DNA from: G963704535 sp963704535
Lineage (GTDB): Bacteria; Chloroflexota; Chloroflexia; Chloroflexales; Roseiflexaceae
Direction: 5' to 3'
NCBI GenBank assembly: GCA_963704535.1
Contig: OY969916.1
Coordinates: 2,914,001 to 2,978,000, forward strand
DNA: 64,000 bases
Below the pieces are notes generated by a model that had not been told where the DNA came from, ran no database searches, and saw only the letters and a program-made list of their open reading frames with translations. Positions 26,146-36,232 of this stretch are shown one piece after another (within the stretch, counting starts at the first letter, position 1; the number at the start of each line of letters is the position of its first letter). Both the position numbers and the translations under genes were made by a program.

Positions 26146-26222
26146 ATAGAGCATTCCTAAATCATTTGGAAAGTGGGTGGGCTGTTCTATGAGGGCTTCC
26201 CCCACACCCCCTTTTCCAAATG
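26146..26222. repeat. Family B element, copy 2 (one end truncated)
   Basis: ATAGAGCATTCCTAAATCATTTGG at the left and GAGGGCTTCCCCCACACCCCC in the interior match the copy at 24261-24333 in inverted orientation. The right terminal repeat is missing. Confidence 0.65.
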
Positions 26223-26385
26223 CCATGGCCCGCGTGAAGCGCAGCCTGCCCGCCCACCCGAGTGAGCGAAAGCAGATGTGTGGGAGCAAGCGCGCTACAC
26301 ACTGAACGGGCGAGCGGCGGTATTTGGGGCATACGAGGGCTGGGGTTCAACCCCAGGGCAGGTTTTAATAGGAGCAACTTTGGTT

Positions 26386-27380
26386 TTACGATGATGAATC
26401 GCCGCCCAACGCCCGCTCCAGCGCCCGCTGCGTCATCGCCCGGTAGACCGCTTTCAGATCATCGTCGATGGCGGCGGGCGCGGGGCCGAGGCGCCGCAGC
26501 AGGGCGGCTTCGATCGCGGGCGGGGCAATATGGGGCGCAATCGCCTCCAACTCCGGCCCAGCTTGGTAGAACGTCGCCAGCAACTCCTCCAGCGCCGGCA
26601 CCTGCTCAACGGGCGCCGCCATCACGACTGGCAGAGCCTGGCTGGCCTCGGAGCGGCGCTGGCGCAGAGCGGCGATAATCTGCTCGCGGGAGCGCCCGCG
26701 CGCCTGGAAGATCAGGAACGGGTCGTCATCGAAGCGCTCACCGAGCAGATAGTAGACGGCGGCGATGTGCTTGCAAGGGTTGGCGGAGTCCGGACAGGAG
26801 CAGGATGTGCTGAGATCGCGGGCGCTCTGCGGGAACAGCGGCGCCCCGACCGCGTCGAAGGCGCTCTCGATGTCCTCGGGCATCTCGCCGGCCAGCAGTT
26901 TGGCGGCGAAGATTGCCTGCTCCGACAGGGCCTCGATCACCTGGTTCCAATGGGCGTCGGATAGCGCCCGCAGCTCGATCGCCACGCTATAAGGCGTGCG
27001 CTGCGAGCCCTGCACCTTGGCCCGGATCTTGGGGCCGGCGAAGTCGATCGACAGCACCTGGCCCTGGCGAGCGTAGGTCTTGCCGCGCGTCAGCCGGCTG
27101 CCCCAGTCCCATCCGCTCCAGCGCCACGATCCAGCGCTTGGCCCACCACAACTCGCCAAACGCGCCGCGCCGGCTGCGGGCCTTGATGCCCTTGTCGGTG
27201 CGGATCGGCCGCGAGGGCTTGTACCAGCCCCGGTCGCCATAGTACCCCCCATCGTCGTCCTCTTCATCGTCCTCTTCATCGTCGTCATCGTCGTCATCGT
27301 CGTCGTCGTAATCTTCGTCGTCGTCATACTCGTCGTCATCGTCGTCGGGGGGCGGCTCGAATCTTGCGAATTTTTGGCAT
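26386..27380 (-). CDS. SWIM zinc-finger protein (two frameshifts near the N-terminus)
   Basis: The SWIM finger reads CSCPDSANPCKHIAAVYYLLG (C-x-C...C-x-H). Upstream come SRLTRGKTYARQGQVLSID and, in a second frame, the family block GYYGDRGWYKP and FGELWWAKRWIVALERMG; before it a run of Asp/Glu. The frames join if the CCCC at 27101-27104 (plus strand) loses one base. A second slip in the G-run at 27347-27352 would link an ATG at 27380 (GGGAG upstream) to the acidic region. Such proteins usually sit next to a SNF2 helicase, as here, and may act with it on DNA; the function is not established. Confidence 0.75.
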
Positions 27381-27399
27381 CTTTTAACGCTCCCGCTCG

Positions 27400-27470
27400 A
27401 TATAGGTTGGGGTGGGGTTTAAGGCGCGGGCGGCCCTCCCCTTGCCCCTCCCTTTCCAGTTCTTTATCGA
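27400..27470. repeat. G/C hairpin repeat between SNF2 and SWIM genes
   Basis: GGTTGGGGTGGGGTTTAAGG, then GCGGGCGGCCCTCCCC and TTGCCCCTCCC form the same kind of G-run/C-run hairpin seen in other gaps (compare about 13685-13735). Confidence 0.4.
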
Positions 27471-30400
27471 TCAGATCTCGACCGCCTCCTCGCGCCGCAG
27501 CACCACCAGATCGCGCAGTTGCTCGGTGTTCAGCTCGGTCAGCCAGCCCTCGCCGGCGCCCAGCACGCTCTCGGCCAGCGCGCGCTTGCTCTCGATCATC
27601 TCGTCGATGCGATCCTCCAGCGTGCCGCCGCAGATGAACTTGTGGACCTGCACATTGCGAAGCTGCCCGATCCGGAAAGCCCGGTCGGTGGCCTGGTTCT
27701 CAACGGCTGGGTTCCACCAGCGGTCGAAGTGGAACACGTGGTTGGCGGCGGTCAGGTTCAGGCCGGTCCCACCGGCTTTGAGCGACAGGATAAAGACGCG
27801 CGGGCCGTTTGGCGCCTGGAACCGCCGCACCAGCGGATCGCGCTCCTTGGCGGGCGTGCCGCCGTGTAGGAACAGCACCTCGTCGTAGAACGTCTCGCGC
27901 AGGTATTGCTGGAGCATCTTGCCCATCTCGGCAAACTGCGTGAACACCAGCGCGCGGTCCCCGGCGGCGTAGACCTCCTCCAGCATCTCCGTCAGGCGCT
28001 CCAGCTTACCGGATCGCCCAGCCAGCGCGCTGCCGTCTTTGGCGAACTGCGCCGGGTGGTTGCAGACCTGCTTGAGCTGCATGAGCATCGCCAGCACCTG
28101 CCCGCGCCGCCGCATGGCCTCGCCCTCGGCCTCGGCCTGCTCGACCTGCATCAGCGCCTCGCGCACCACCGCCTCGTAGAGCGTGGCCTGCTCCTGCGTC
28201 AGCGGGCAGTAGACCTTCATCTCCTGCTTCTCCGGCAGATCACTGATGATCGTTGGGTCGGTCTTGAGGCGGCGCAGCACGAAGGGCGCGGTGAGCTTTC
28301 GCAGCCGCTCGGCCGCCGCCTTGTCGCCGGTGCGCTCGATCGGGCGGGCGAACTCGCGCTTGAACGCCGTCTCGCCGCCCAGGTAGCCGGGGTTGAGGAA
28401 CGCCATAATGCTCCACAGCTCGGTCAGCCGGTTCTCGACCGGCGTGCCGGTGAGCGCGATCCGGCTGGCGCTCTTGAGTGAGCGGGCCGCCTGGGCTTGC
28501 CGCGTGCTCGCGTTCTTGATGTTCTGCGCCTCGTCCAGCACCACCGTGCCCCACTCGACCGCCGCCAGCGCGGCCTGGTCGCGCGCCAACAGTGGGAAGC
28601 TGGTCAACACCACGTCGTGGCGCTTGGCCGCGCGCCCGAACGCCGGGCCGCTCTGGCGGTCGCTGCCGCCGTGGACCATCACCCGCAGCGATGGGGCGAA
28701 GCGCCCGATCTCGCGCTGCCAGTTGCCGACGACCGAGGTGGGGCAGACGACCAGGGCCGGCGCCTTGATTCCCAGGCGCTCACGCTCATCGAGCAGGAAG
28801 GCGATCGTCTGCGCCGTTTTTCCAAGTCCCATATCATCCGCCAGGCACGCCCCCAGCCCGAACCGCCGCAGGAACGCCATCCATGCCACCCCACGAGCCT
28901 GGTAGGGCCGGAGCTGGCCATGCAGCTCTTTGGGCGGCGGCAGCGGCTCCAGCCGATCCGTTTGGCCGAGGCGCTCCAGCAGATCGCCCAGCCAGCCCTC
29001 GGCCTCGACCCCGGCCAGCTCGACGCCAGCCGGGAGCGCCTGCCCATCGGCGCCCAGCCCCATCCGCAGCGCGTCGGCCAGCGTCAGCTCATCGCTCTGC
29101 TCAAAGAAGCGGCGCATCTTCTCGATCTGGTCGGGGTCGAGCACAACCCACTGGCCGCGCACCTGCACCAGCGGCTGCTTGAGCGCCGCCAGCCGATCGA
29201 ACTCGGCCCGGTCGATTGGCTCGCCCGCCAGCGTCAGCTCCCAATTGAAGCTCACCAGCGCGTCGAAGTTCAGCAGGCTCTTCGCGTTTGGCCCGGCGCC
29301 CTTGGCCTTCGCTTTTGCGCGGGCCTGGATGCGGGCGCCGCGGCCCTGCCACCAGCTTGGCACCAGCACGCCAAAGCCGCTCTGCTCCAGCAGCGGCGCG
29401 GCCTCCTTGAGAAACGTAAATGCGCCATCGGCCGAGAGCGTCGCGCGGTCGGGCGCGCGCTGGCGCAGGGCCGGCTCCAGCGGTGGGAAGAGGCGCGCAG
29501 CGTAGCCGAGCCCGGCCAGCAAGCGCTCCTGCGGGTGCTCGAAGCGCCGGTCGAGGTAGTTGAACGTCGCGCCGCGCTCGCGCCAGATCTGTGCGGCCGG
29601 CACGAGCAGGCTCGGGTCGTCGGTGGCGCGCAGCAGGAACCCCAGCGACCAGGGTCGGTCGGCGCGCTCGGGCGGCTCCAGCCGGAACGTGATCCGGAAG
29701 ACATCATCGCCGGCGGCCTGCGCCTGGCCCGCCCAGGTCTGCCAAGCCTTGTAGAGCGCATCGGCCTCCGGCCCGCGCAGGTCGACAGCCGGGTCGGAGC
29801 CGAGCAGCGCGGCCAGCCACTTGCCCCCTGGTGTGGGCGCGCTGCCGATAGCCGACCGTAGGCTGCTGCTGGGCACAACCTGGCCTTTGCGCGGGCGCGT
29901 CAGAGCCGTCGGCCCTGCGGCCGGCTTGCCCTGGGTGGAGGGTCGCTCGATCGTCGAGAGCATGCGGATCGTCTGATCAACCGCTGTGGCCAGAAAGTCG
30001 TCCAGCAGCGCGCGGGGAGCGGGGGCGTCAGCCGCCGTTGGCGCGGCGGCCCGGCAGAGCGGTGGCATACCACGGGCCAGGGCTGCCAGCTTCTGTGCCA
30101 GCTCGGGCTGTGGGCGCGGGAGCCAGGAGGCGATAAGCCGGAAGCCATCGCGCTGGAGGGACGGGAGCGCCTGCTGACCGGCGATGATCTCCATGGCCAG
30201 CAGCGCCGCCAAGTGCCACACCCGCAGGTCAGCCCCGCCGCCGCGTGCCAGCGGGGACAGCAGCAGCTCCAGCGCCGGGTCGATCGGCAGCAGCAGACCC
30301 GCGACACGCCAGGGTGCCAGGCGCGGCGCGCCTGCGGGCGCCTCAAGCGCGCCGGTCGCCAGCAGCTCGGGCGAAGGAAACGGGGCGCTCTCGGCCGAGG

Positions 30401-30605
30401 GCAGCCAGAGCGTCAATGTCTGCTCCTCGATCTTCGCGCCGGCATACGGCTCAAGCAACGCACCCAGCCGCTCGACAGGTAGCTGGAATGGGTGAACCGG
30501 CAGGCTCGCGCGCCGGCCCTTGCGCGCAGCCGGCGCACCGCTCTCGCCCCACACAAACAGGCGTTTGAGGGACGGCAGCCAGGTACCGTGCAAGACATCA
30601 CCCAT
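27471..30605 (-). CDS. SNF2-family DEAD/DEAH helicase
   Basis: A 1044-aa double-stranded-DNA translocase. The N-terminal half is a helicase-associated domain (PF12419-like). The ATPase core has ADDMGLGKTAQTIAFL (Walker A, about 592), VLDEAQNIKN (about 690) and ALTGTPVENRL. The C-lobe has LFLHGGTPAKERD, SLKAGGTGLNLTAANHVFHFDRWWNPAVE and AFRIGQ. It is soluble. The ATG at 30605 (GCGGGAG upstream) is preferred over a GTG at 30629. Transcribed with the SWIM gene downstream, it is a standing pair in many bacteria, probably in DNA repair or chromatin-like remodelling. Confidence 0.93.
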   Translation of the reverse strand: MGDVLHGTWLPSLKRLFVWGESGAPAARKGRRASLPVHPFQLPVERLGALLEPYAGAKIEEQTLTLWLPSAESAPFPSPELLATGALEAPAGAPRLAPWRVAGLLLPIDPALELLLSPLARGGGADLRVWHLAALLAMEIIAGQQALPSLQRDGFRLIASWLPRPQPELAQKLAALARGMPPLCRAAAPTAADAPAPRALLDDFLATAVDQTIRMLSTIERPSTQGKPAAGPTALTRPRKGQVVPSSSLRSAIGSAPTPGGKWLAALLGSDPAVDLRGPEADALYKAWQTWAGQAQAAGDDVFRITFRLEPPERADRPWSLGFLLRATDDPSLLVPAAQIWRERGATFNYLDRRFEHPQERLLAGLGYAARLFPPLEPALRQRAPDRATLSADGAFTFLKEAAPLLEQSGFGVLVPSWWQGRGARIQARAKAKAKGAGPNAKSLLNFDALVSFNWELTLAGEPIDRAEFDRLAALKQPLVQVRGQWVVLDPDQIEKMRRFFEQSDELTLADALRMGLGADGQALPAGVELAGVEAEGWLGDLLERLGQTDRLEPLPPPKELHGQLRPYQARGVAWMAFLRRFGLGACLADDMGLGKTAQTIAFLLDERERLGIKAPALVVCPTSVVGNWQREIGRFAPSLRVMVHGGSDRQSGPAFGRAAKRHDVVLTSFPLLARDQAALAAVEWGTVVLDEAQNIKNASTRQAQAARSLKSASRIALTGTPVENRLTELWSIMAFLNPGYLGGETAFKREFARPIERTGDKAAAERLRKLTAPFVLRRLKTDPTIISDLPEKQEMKVYCPLTQEQATLYEAVVREALMQVEQAEAEGEAMRRRGQVLAMLMQLKQVCNHPAQFAKDGSALAGRSGKLERLTEMLEEVYAAGDRALVFTQFAEMGKMLQQYLRETFYDEVLFLHGGTPAKERDPLVRRFQAPNGPRVFILSLKAGGTGLNLTAANHVFHFDRWWNPAVENQATDRAFRIGQLRNVQVHKFICGGTLEDRIDEMIESKRALAESVLGAGEGWLTELNTEQLRDLVVLRREEAVEI

Positions 30606-30674
30606 AGTCACGCGACTCCCGCTGAACACATAACATACGGCCCAGCATCATACGACACGCCAGAATGGCGTAGA

Positions 30675-31859
30675 TTATAGCACGTGTTGGCGGTCGCCCG
30701 GCCCGACCCACAGCTCGCGCGCGGCGTCCCAGCTCCAGCCGGGCGCGTCGACCTGGAGCGGCAGGCGCGGCCAGCCGGCGGCGATCCGCGCCTCGGTAGC
30801 AGGCCAGCTCCGCACCCCACTGAACGCGTCGGCGGCCTCGACGTTGCACGCGCCGACGGCGCAGGCGGCCGTGAGCGTCGGCTCCGGCGGCATCCCGCGC
30901 AGCAGGCCCATCAGGAAGCCGGCGATCGTTGCATCGCCGGAGCCGGTGGTGCCGACGACCTGCACCTCGAAACAGGGCGCCCACAGCTCGCGGCCGGCCC
31001 AGGCGGTCGGATCGGCCGGGGCGGCGCGCCCCATGCGGCCGAGCGCCGCCGCGCCGGCAGTGTGCAGGTACAGCCCGCGATGCCCGGCCTTCAGGCCGAC
31101 GATCGCGGAGCCCATGGCCAGCAGCTCCCCCGCTAGCTCGGCGATCAGCGCGGCGGGGACATGCTCGATCATCCCGGCGGCGCCGGCCCGGCCACCAAGC
31201 TGGTCGAACACCGGGCGATGAAGCATCTGCAACATCTCCTCAACGCTAGGCAGGAACACGTCAACATACGGAAGCAGCGCATTCAGGATCGCGCGCCAGT
31301 CGGCGCGGCCGGTCGGCCCATCCGGGTCGGTCATGGTCATGTCGAGGGCTGTGGTGGCGCCGTGCTGCTTGGCGCGCCGGAACAGCGCCACCAGTTCGGC
31401 CCCGCCATCCTGGTACATACGCCGCATGATCGGCGGGTAGCCGAAATGGAACAACCGTGCCTGGGCCAGCGCCGCGCCGGGCACATCGCCGGCGCCGAAC
31501 GTGGTATTGCAGCCGGGGTTGTGGATGAATATTCGGTCGGCGCCGGGCGGGCTAAGGATGATCGTGTAGGCAGTGCTCTCGCCGGGCGCGACGACCAGCC
31601 CCTCGGCCAGCCCCGGCCCGTGCGCCTCGACCAACGAGCGAACCGCCTGGCCGAACATATCGGCGCCGATCTTGCCGATCAGCCGGGTGGGTACCCCAAG
31701 CCTGTGCAGCGCCAACCCGGTGTTGGCCACCGCGCCGCCGGTCGCGAAGGTCGCCGGCCCGGCCTCGATCGCTCGCCCCGGCATAAACAGTGCGCCGCCG
31801 ACCAGCTTGGGGATGATATCCAGGGTGACGTGCCCGGCCACAACAACCTCGTAGGCCAT
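30675..31859 (-). CDS. PfkB-family carbohydrate kinase
   Basis: A ribokinase-like sugar kinase of 394 aa. The first signature is GGAVANTGLALHRLG and the second VVGTTGSGDATIAGF, with the catalytic Asp in the latter and the anion hole around it. There is an unusual number of insertions (GGRAGAAGMIEHVP) and a Trp-rich tail. The phosphorylated sugar is unknown. It has the start GAGGTGCAGAGCG-ATG and is probably independent of the SNF2 gene 70 bp downstream. Confidence 0.88.
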   Translation of the reverse strand: MAYEVVVAGHVTLDIIPKLVGGALFMPGRAIEAGPATFATGGAVANTGLALHRLGVPTRLIGKIGADMFGQAVRSLVEAHGPGLAEGLVVAPGESTAYTIILSPPGADRIFIHNPGCNTTFGAGDVPGAALAQARLFHFGYPPIMRRMYQDGGAELVALFRRAKQHGATTALDMTMTDPDGPTGRADWRAILNALLPYVDVFLPSVEEMLQMLHRPVFDQLGGRAGAAGMIEHVPAALIAELAGELLAMGSAIVGLKAGHRGLYLHTAGAAALGRMGRAAPADPTAWAGRELWAPCFEVQVVGTTGSGDATIAGFLMGLLRGMPPEPTLTAACAVGACNVEAADAFSGVRSWPATEARIAAGWPRLPLQVDAPGWSWDAARELWVGPGDRQHVL

Positions 31860-31934
31860 CGCTCTGCACCTCGGCGACGATAGACATTCCTCGCATGGGC
31901 AGAGTATAGCACTCGCGCGGGGGTTTTCTCAATG

Positions 31935-32112
31935 ACACGAGTTACATGGTGGCGCCCGCAACGCTCTATTGCCTGCGGCAGCAAGGTACTTCACCTATTT
32001 TTATCATCGATTTTTCGCCCAGCGGGCGAAAAATCGATGATAAAAGGAAGAAAAAAGTACTACTCTGCCGAAGGCTAAAACCAGGCTTGATAGATAACCA
32101 CGTAATTCGTGT
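31935..32112. repeat. Family C structured element, copy 1
   Basis: The ends ACACGAGTTACATGG and (inverted) ACACGAATTACGTGG are near-identical. Inside is a perfect 22-bp stem (31999-32020 / 32024-32045) with loop AGC. Around it CGGCAGCAAGGTACTT pairs with AAGTACTACTCTGCCG to make an outer helix. A second copy lies at 55379-55576 with compensating changes in the stem. It may be a MITE or a structured RNA. Confidence 0.75.
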
Positions 32113-32124
32113 AAATGTAAAGAA

Positions 32125-32162
32125 GAGGGTGCCGGGGAGGCTTACGCTCCCCAGCACCCTCT
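32125..32162 (-). terminator. Strong stem-loop terminator for the sigma-like gene
   Basis: On the minus strand GAGGGTGCTGGGGAG pairs with CTCCCCGGCACCCTC around a 7-nt loop, followed by TTCTTTAC. It begins about 40 bp past the stop at 32202. Confidence 0.7.
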
Positions 32163-32201
32163 GCGCTGTACTCTTTCGACCAGGACCGCACTTCCACCAC
32201 A

Positions 32202-32828
32202 CTACGCCGATCGCATCTCCTGGTGCAGCCGCTTGAGATCCGGGTTGCGCTGGAGCCGGTTTAGCAGGTTACGTTTGGCGCTATAGACATCCGTGATGCT
32301 GGCGAACAGCTCCGGGTGGCGCGCCTGAATGGCGCGCGGCGGGAGATCCATCACAAAGCTCTCGGCCAGGACCGTGCGCTCCTGCTCGGTCGCGGGCGCT
32401 CTGCTGACCAGCCACCACAGCTCGGCGCGGTCGAACTGATCAAGGACAATGTGCTCCGGCGCGTGTGTCATACCGACCTCCAGGCGCTGAAATACGCGCT
32501 CGCGGCTGGCCTGCGCGCGGGCACAGTCGATCACTGCGGCGGTCACGCAAGTGCGTAGGTAGGCCAGCAGCGCGGCCAAGCTGGGGAACTGGACGAAGCG
32601 CTCCGGCGAGAGCGCCGCCCACGCGCGGGCGAGCGCACGATCGGCAATGTCGTCAGAGTGTTCGCCGATCGCGGTTCGAGCACTACGATGGCGTGTCCAG
32701 ACGAGCAGCAGTGGGCGGTAGCGAACGTAGATGGTGCTCCACGCCTCATCATCGTGCTCCATGATCGCGCGTCGGAACAGTTCATAGCCCTCATCCGGGG
32801 CGAATGCTGCCAGCAGATGTGTGTCCAC
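32202..32828 (-). CDS. Sigma-70-like / ECF-like factor (divergent)
   Basis: A 208-aa protein with the helical pattern of a divergent sigma factor. The first half (DEGYELFRRAIMEHDDEAWSTIYVRYRPLL, then SLAALLAYLRTCVTAAVID) resembles region 2, and the second half ends in a helix-turn-helix-like stretch LPPRAIQARHPELFASITDVYSAKRNLLNRL. Key consensus residues are weak, so function is tentative. The start is taken at the GTG 32828, where GGAGGT lies 5 bp upstream; the upstream open frame has no such site. Confidence 0.6.
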   Translation of the reverse strand: MDTHLLAAFAPDEGYELFRRAIMEHDDEAWSTIYVRYRPLLLVWTRHRSARTAIGEHSDDIADRALARAWAALSPERFVQFPSLAALLAYLRTCVTAAVIDCARAQASRERVFQRLEVGMTHAPEHIVLDQFDRAELWWLVSRAPATEQERTVLAESFVMDLPPRAIQARHPELFASITDVYSAKRNLLNRLQRNPDLKRLHQEMRSA

Positions 32829-33005
32829 GTTTACCTCCGGCGAAATCGAGCGGATGATACATACGATCGGCGGTCGCCTAACGGGGCGCACAGGGTATAA
32901 AGGTCGGTCGTCTATTATAGAAGGGAAGGCTTGGCGCTAAATCTTGCACTTTTGTAATACGGGGTTGCTACATGGCTACGCAGGGTTTGGAGAAGAGGAG
33001 AAGAG

Positions 33006-33078
33006 GAGAGGGGGTGAAAGGGTGAAAGGGTGAAGGAAATAATCTCCTTCACCCTTTCACTCTTTCACTCTTTCTCGA
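33006..33078. terminator. Hairpin of GGTGAAA words between leftward genes
   Basis: GGGTGAAAGGGTGAAAGGGTGAAGG is mirrored by CCTTCACCCTTTCACTCTTTCACTC around AAATAATCT. It sits just past the stop of the leftward metallopeptidase gene and would form a 25-bp imperfect hairpin. Confidence 0.55.
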
Positions 33079-33080
33079 TG

Positions 33081-35097
33081 TCAGGGGCTCTCGACGGTGT
33101 AGGTGTACGCCGCCGGCTCAGTGGTGAAGAGCGTCGTGCCGGAGATCGCCAGGATCGCGCGCTCGCCATCGTCAAGGCGCACGGTGGCGCGGCGCTGCTC
33201 GTCAACCTCCACTCGATCAACCACAATCGCCCGGTCTTGGACGCTGGCCAGCCGCAGCGTCCACTGCTGCGCCAGCTCGCCGGTGGTCCTGACGAACCCG
33301 TGGGCTTCCCAGCCCCCGTCGCCGCTCTCAATATCGTCGCGATAGTTGAGTTCGGGGATGCGAATGTCGTCGAGCAGCAACCCCTGGGCGTTGTAGGCGT
33401 CGTCGTTGACAGCCCAGAATCGCAGCAGGATCGACTTCCCGGCGAACGGCGTCAGATCCATCTGTTCCTCGATCCACTGGGCGCGAGTGCCTTGTTCCAT
33501 CTCGGCGCCCGGCGCCCCGCTGATTCCGGTCAGCCCGTTGCCCTGGTTGAGGCCCTTGGGGTCGGCGTTGGTCGTGCTGGCCCCTTTGAGCGGCGTCCAG
33601 CTTGCCCCGCCATCGGCCGAGACGGCCACAAAGGCGTAGTCCCAGTTCCGCTCGATCTCGTACCAGGTCCAGAACCGCAACGTGGCCTGCTCAATGCCGC
33701 TCAGGTCGAACGGGCGCGTCAACGTGGTGACGCTGTCGTCGCCGCGGTTGCTCCACCACATAAAGCGGCCGTCCTGCGGCTGGGCGCCCGTGAGGCCGAT
33801 GGTCTCGGCGCCGTCGAAGCTGAGCGTCAGCGGTCCTTCCAGGATGCCCAGGTAATCGACCCCGAACTGGCTGACGGTTGCGTTCGCCGCGCCAGGGCGG
33901 GCCTCGGTCAGCGCGGCGCGCTCCGGCAGGAGCTGGTAGGCGTAGCGCCCATCACCGATCTGCGGGTCGTTGAGGACGTTCGCCATCGCCCAATCGGCGT
34001 ATAGGTCGGCGAAGCTGGCAATATCCGGATGCTGTTGGGCGGCGATGCGGGTGAAGACGTTCAGGTCGTTTCCGGCGTCGGCCTTGATCAGCTCGGCCAG
34101 CCCGTGCTCGCTGGCGTAGTGCTCCTGGAAATAGCGCAGAAATAGCCGCGAGAGGCCATAGTGCGACGAGGTCTGCGCGGCGTCGGCCGACCAGGTCGTC
34201 AACTGGAGATCAGGGTCGCGCAGGTAGAGCAGGGCGGCGTCGTGCTCGATCGCGCCATTCAGGTCCTCGGAGAGGGTCGACATCCCTTCGTTGAACCAGG
34301 CCGGGCTGCGGCGCGCCTGGTTCCACTCGATCATGTGCTGAAACTCATGCGCCAGAGTCGCGGCGTACAGAGTCGCTGCCGATCGGGTAGGAGTTGACGC
34401 CGATCACAAACATATCGCGCTCATTGCTGAAGCGGTTGGCAGCCTTGATGACCGTGTCGGACGCCGAGAAGTAGCCGCCGGCCCCGCGCAGTGCCGTATT
34501 CAGGATCGTCAGGCGCGGGTCGCCGTCGACGCCGGGCGCTAGCTCCTCGCCGAAAAGCTGCCGGGTGCGCGGGTAGATCCGCTGCTCAAAATCTTTGGCC
34601 GACCGCTCAATATCGGCTTGGCGGACGTCGAGCGAGGTATCGACATACATCAACACGACCGGCCCGGCATAGCGCAGTTGCGCCGTCACCTCATAGCTGG
34701 TGTCGTTGAGTTGGTCCGAGACCCAGAACTTCTCGTCGTCGCCGACCTTGACGTCCAGCGGCGCGGTGCGTGCGACAGCGGGGAGATCGCCGGTGTTCCG
34801 AAACGCCTCGGCCAGGGCGATCTGATCGCGCGCGGCCGGCACAGCGGCGGCGATGTTCGCCATTTCGTCGAGCGCGTCGGGCGGCTGGGTGGGCAGGGGG
34901 GACGGTTGCGTGGCCGCCGGCGTGCTCGCCGCCGGCGCCTCGGTTCGCGCGGGCGGGCGTGTCGGCGCCGGCCTCGCAGTCGCCTGGGGGCGCGGCGCAG
35001 GGGTGGTGAGCGTGGATGTGGGCGGCTGGTTGCCCAAAGGCAACGCACAAGCGGCTAGCACAAAGAACGTAAGCAGCAGGCTGAGCCGTCGGATCAT
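33081..35097 (-). CDS. Secreted lipoprotein zinc metallopeptidase (frameshifted)
   Basis: Starts MIRRLSLLLTFFVLAACALPLG: signal peptide with lipobox LAAC, then a P/T/A-rich linker. The catalytic region LAHEFQHMIEWNQARRSPAWFNEGMSTLSE has HExxH and a downstream Glu, as in gluzincins. The rest contains beta-sandwich blocks like those of immune-inhibitor-A or MAM-type domains (FDLSGIEQATLRFWTWYEIE; GLLLDDIRIPEL). The frames change near 34369-34378, exactly before HEFQH; one base change joins SYPIGSDS to LYAATLAHEFQH, for a protein of about 670 aa. It probably degrades extracellular protein. Confidence 0.75.
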
Positions 35098-35217
35098 ACA
35101 ATTCTCCGTTGTTAGGAGCGCGAATATGCGCTTTGTTCACGACTGATCCCCGCTCATTGTAGCCATAACTCGCCTCCACGACAAGCGTTTCAACGGATAG
35201 AGCAGATAGAAAACGGA

Positions 35218-35308
35218 TATAGCATTCCTATCTGGGTTGTAAAGTGGGAAGGGTTTCTGTGGGGGCTTCCCCCACACCCTCTTTTACAACTCAGTTAGGA
35301 ACGCTATA
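35218..35308. repeat. Family B element, copy 3 (complete)
   Basis: TATAGCATTCCTA at the left end and TAGGAACGCTATA at the right end are inverted repeats. The interior is the TGGGGGCTTCCCCCACA hairpin. Total 91 bp with no coding capacity, the layout of a MITE. Confidence 0.8.
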
Positions 35309-35398
35309 GAACGGAGGGCAGATCTTCCATTAAATCCGATCACAATCAGTTAAATCCCCGTTGTAGTGTGAGCCAAGGTTCTTTTTCCCACAAAAACG

Positions 35399-35414
35399 AG
35401 CGCAAATTTGCGCT
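35399..35414. promoter_or_regulatory. 16-bp perfect palindrome, possible operator
   Basis: AGCGCAAATTTGCGCT is fully self-complementary and lies about 230 bp upstream of the small membrane protein at 35647. Dimeric regulators often bind such sites, but no binding partner is known. The remainder of the gap 35100-35640 holds family B copy 3 and nothing else I can name. Confidence 0.3.
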
Positions 35415-35646
35415 GAGTCATACGTTGGATGAAGTGATGGCCTGGTGATGCCCGTCCCGCCTGGCGCTAGTACCAGCGGTGGTCAAACGAGAGGAAGATT
35501 GTCCAGTTGCTTCAGGAGCACCGGCAGCCCATACTAGAGCAAGACAGCGGTGAGATTACGTAAAGGCGTCGTTGCTGGCGCGCTTCTTGCAAGCATCGTG
35601 CAAAAAACAATAAAACCCACACTCCAAAACTCGACGGAGGAAGGCT

Positions 35647-35904
35647 ATGGTAGAGTTGATTGTCCAGCTTGTGATCATCGTCATATGGGGAACGATGCTC
35701 GTCATCAATATGCGTCGCCTGCTGCGCATGTCCCATATTGAGTCATTGACTGTGTGGGGCGATCGTCAACTACGCAACAAGCTAACGCGGGTCTGGTGGT
35801 GGCTTGGCCGCGAAGAGTATTGGCACCAGGTGCAGGTCGATGTGGTGCGCTGCCTCCAAATGACACTGATGCTCTTCCTGATGATCTGGGGCGCCTACGC
35901 CTGA
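35647..35904 (+). CDS. Small membrane protein, unknown
   Basis: 85 aa: a hydrophobic N-terminal helix (ELIVQLVIIVIWGTMLVI), a basic middle (RRLLRMSHIES, RQLRNKLTRVWWWLG) and a second hydrophobic helix (LQMTLMLFLMIWGAYA). A good ribosome binding site (GGAGGAAGG) precedes ATG. No family recognised. Confidence 0.6.
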   Translation: MVELIVQLVIIVIWGTMLVINMRRLLRMSHIESLTVWGDRQLRNKLTRVWWWLGREEYWHQVQVDVVRCLQMTLMLFLMIWGAYA

Positions 35905-35932
35905 GCAGCGCCACCCGACGGCGCATCTACGT

Positions 35933-35974
35933 GAGGACACCACGACGTGCGGAAGAAACCGCCGTGGTGTCCTC
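35933..35974 (+). terminator. Stem-loop after the small membrane gene
   Basis: GAGGACACCACG (35933-35944) pairs perfectly with CGTGGTGTCCTC (35963-35974), about 30 bp past the stop codon. A weak T-rich stretch (TCGTTCTGTTC) follows. The rest of the gap to 36230 shows no gene. Confidence 0.6.
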
Positions 35975-36232
35975 ATCGTTCTGTTCGGCTCCAGCAGCTT
36001 TACCGCTCGCCGCCGGCCATTGGCATGTGCTAGAAAGGGTGGTGATGACTCCCACGGCAAAAGCACGCGGGCTTCTAGGGACTTGCACCCATGCATGCTC
36101 ATCCACATGCAACTACACCTATAAAGCTGCTGGGCTTTATGCCCTATTTCTGTTAAGATAGCGGTCGAACGAAACACTGTAGACGCGCGCACCGTCCCAG
36201 GGCCAGGATGTGTAGCCATATGGAGTAGCTTG

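Noticed and set aside
27080..27637. Hydrophobic rightward frame full of Val and Ile
   Set aside because: It is the complement of the Asp-rich arm of the leftward SWIM protein, not a membrane protein.
32465..32764. Rightward frames opposite the sigma-like gene
   Set aside because: Arg/Pro/Ser-rich antisense frames with no start signal.
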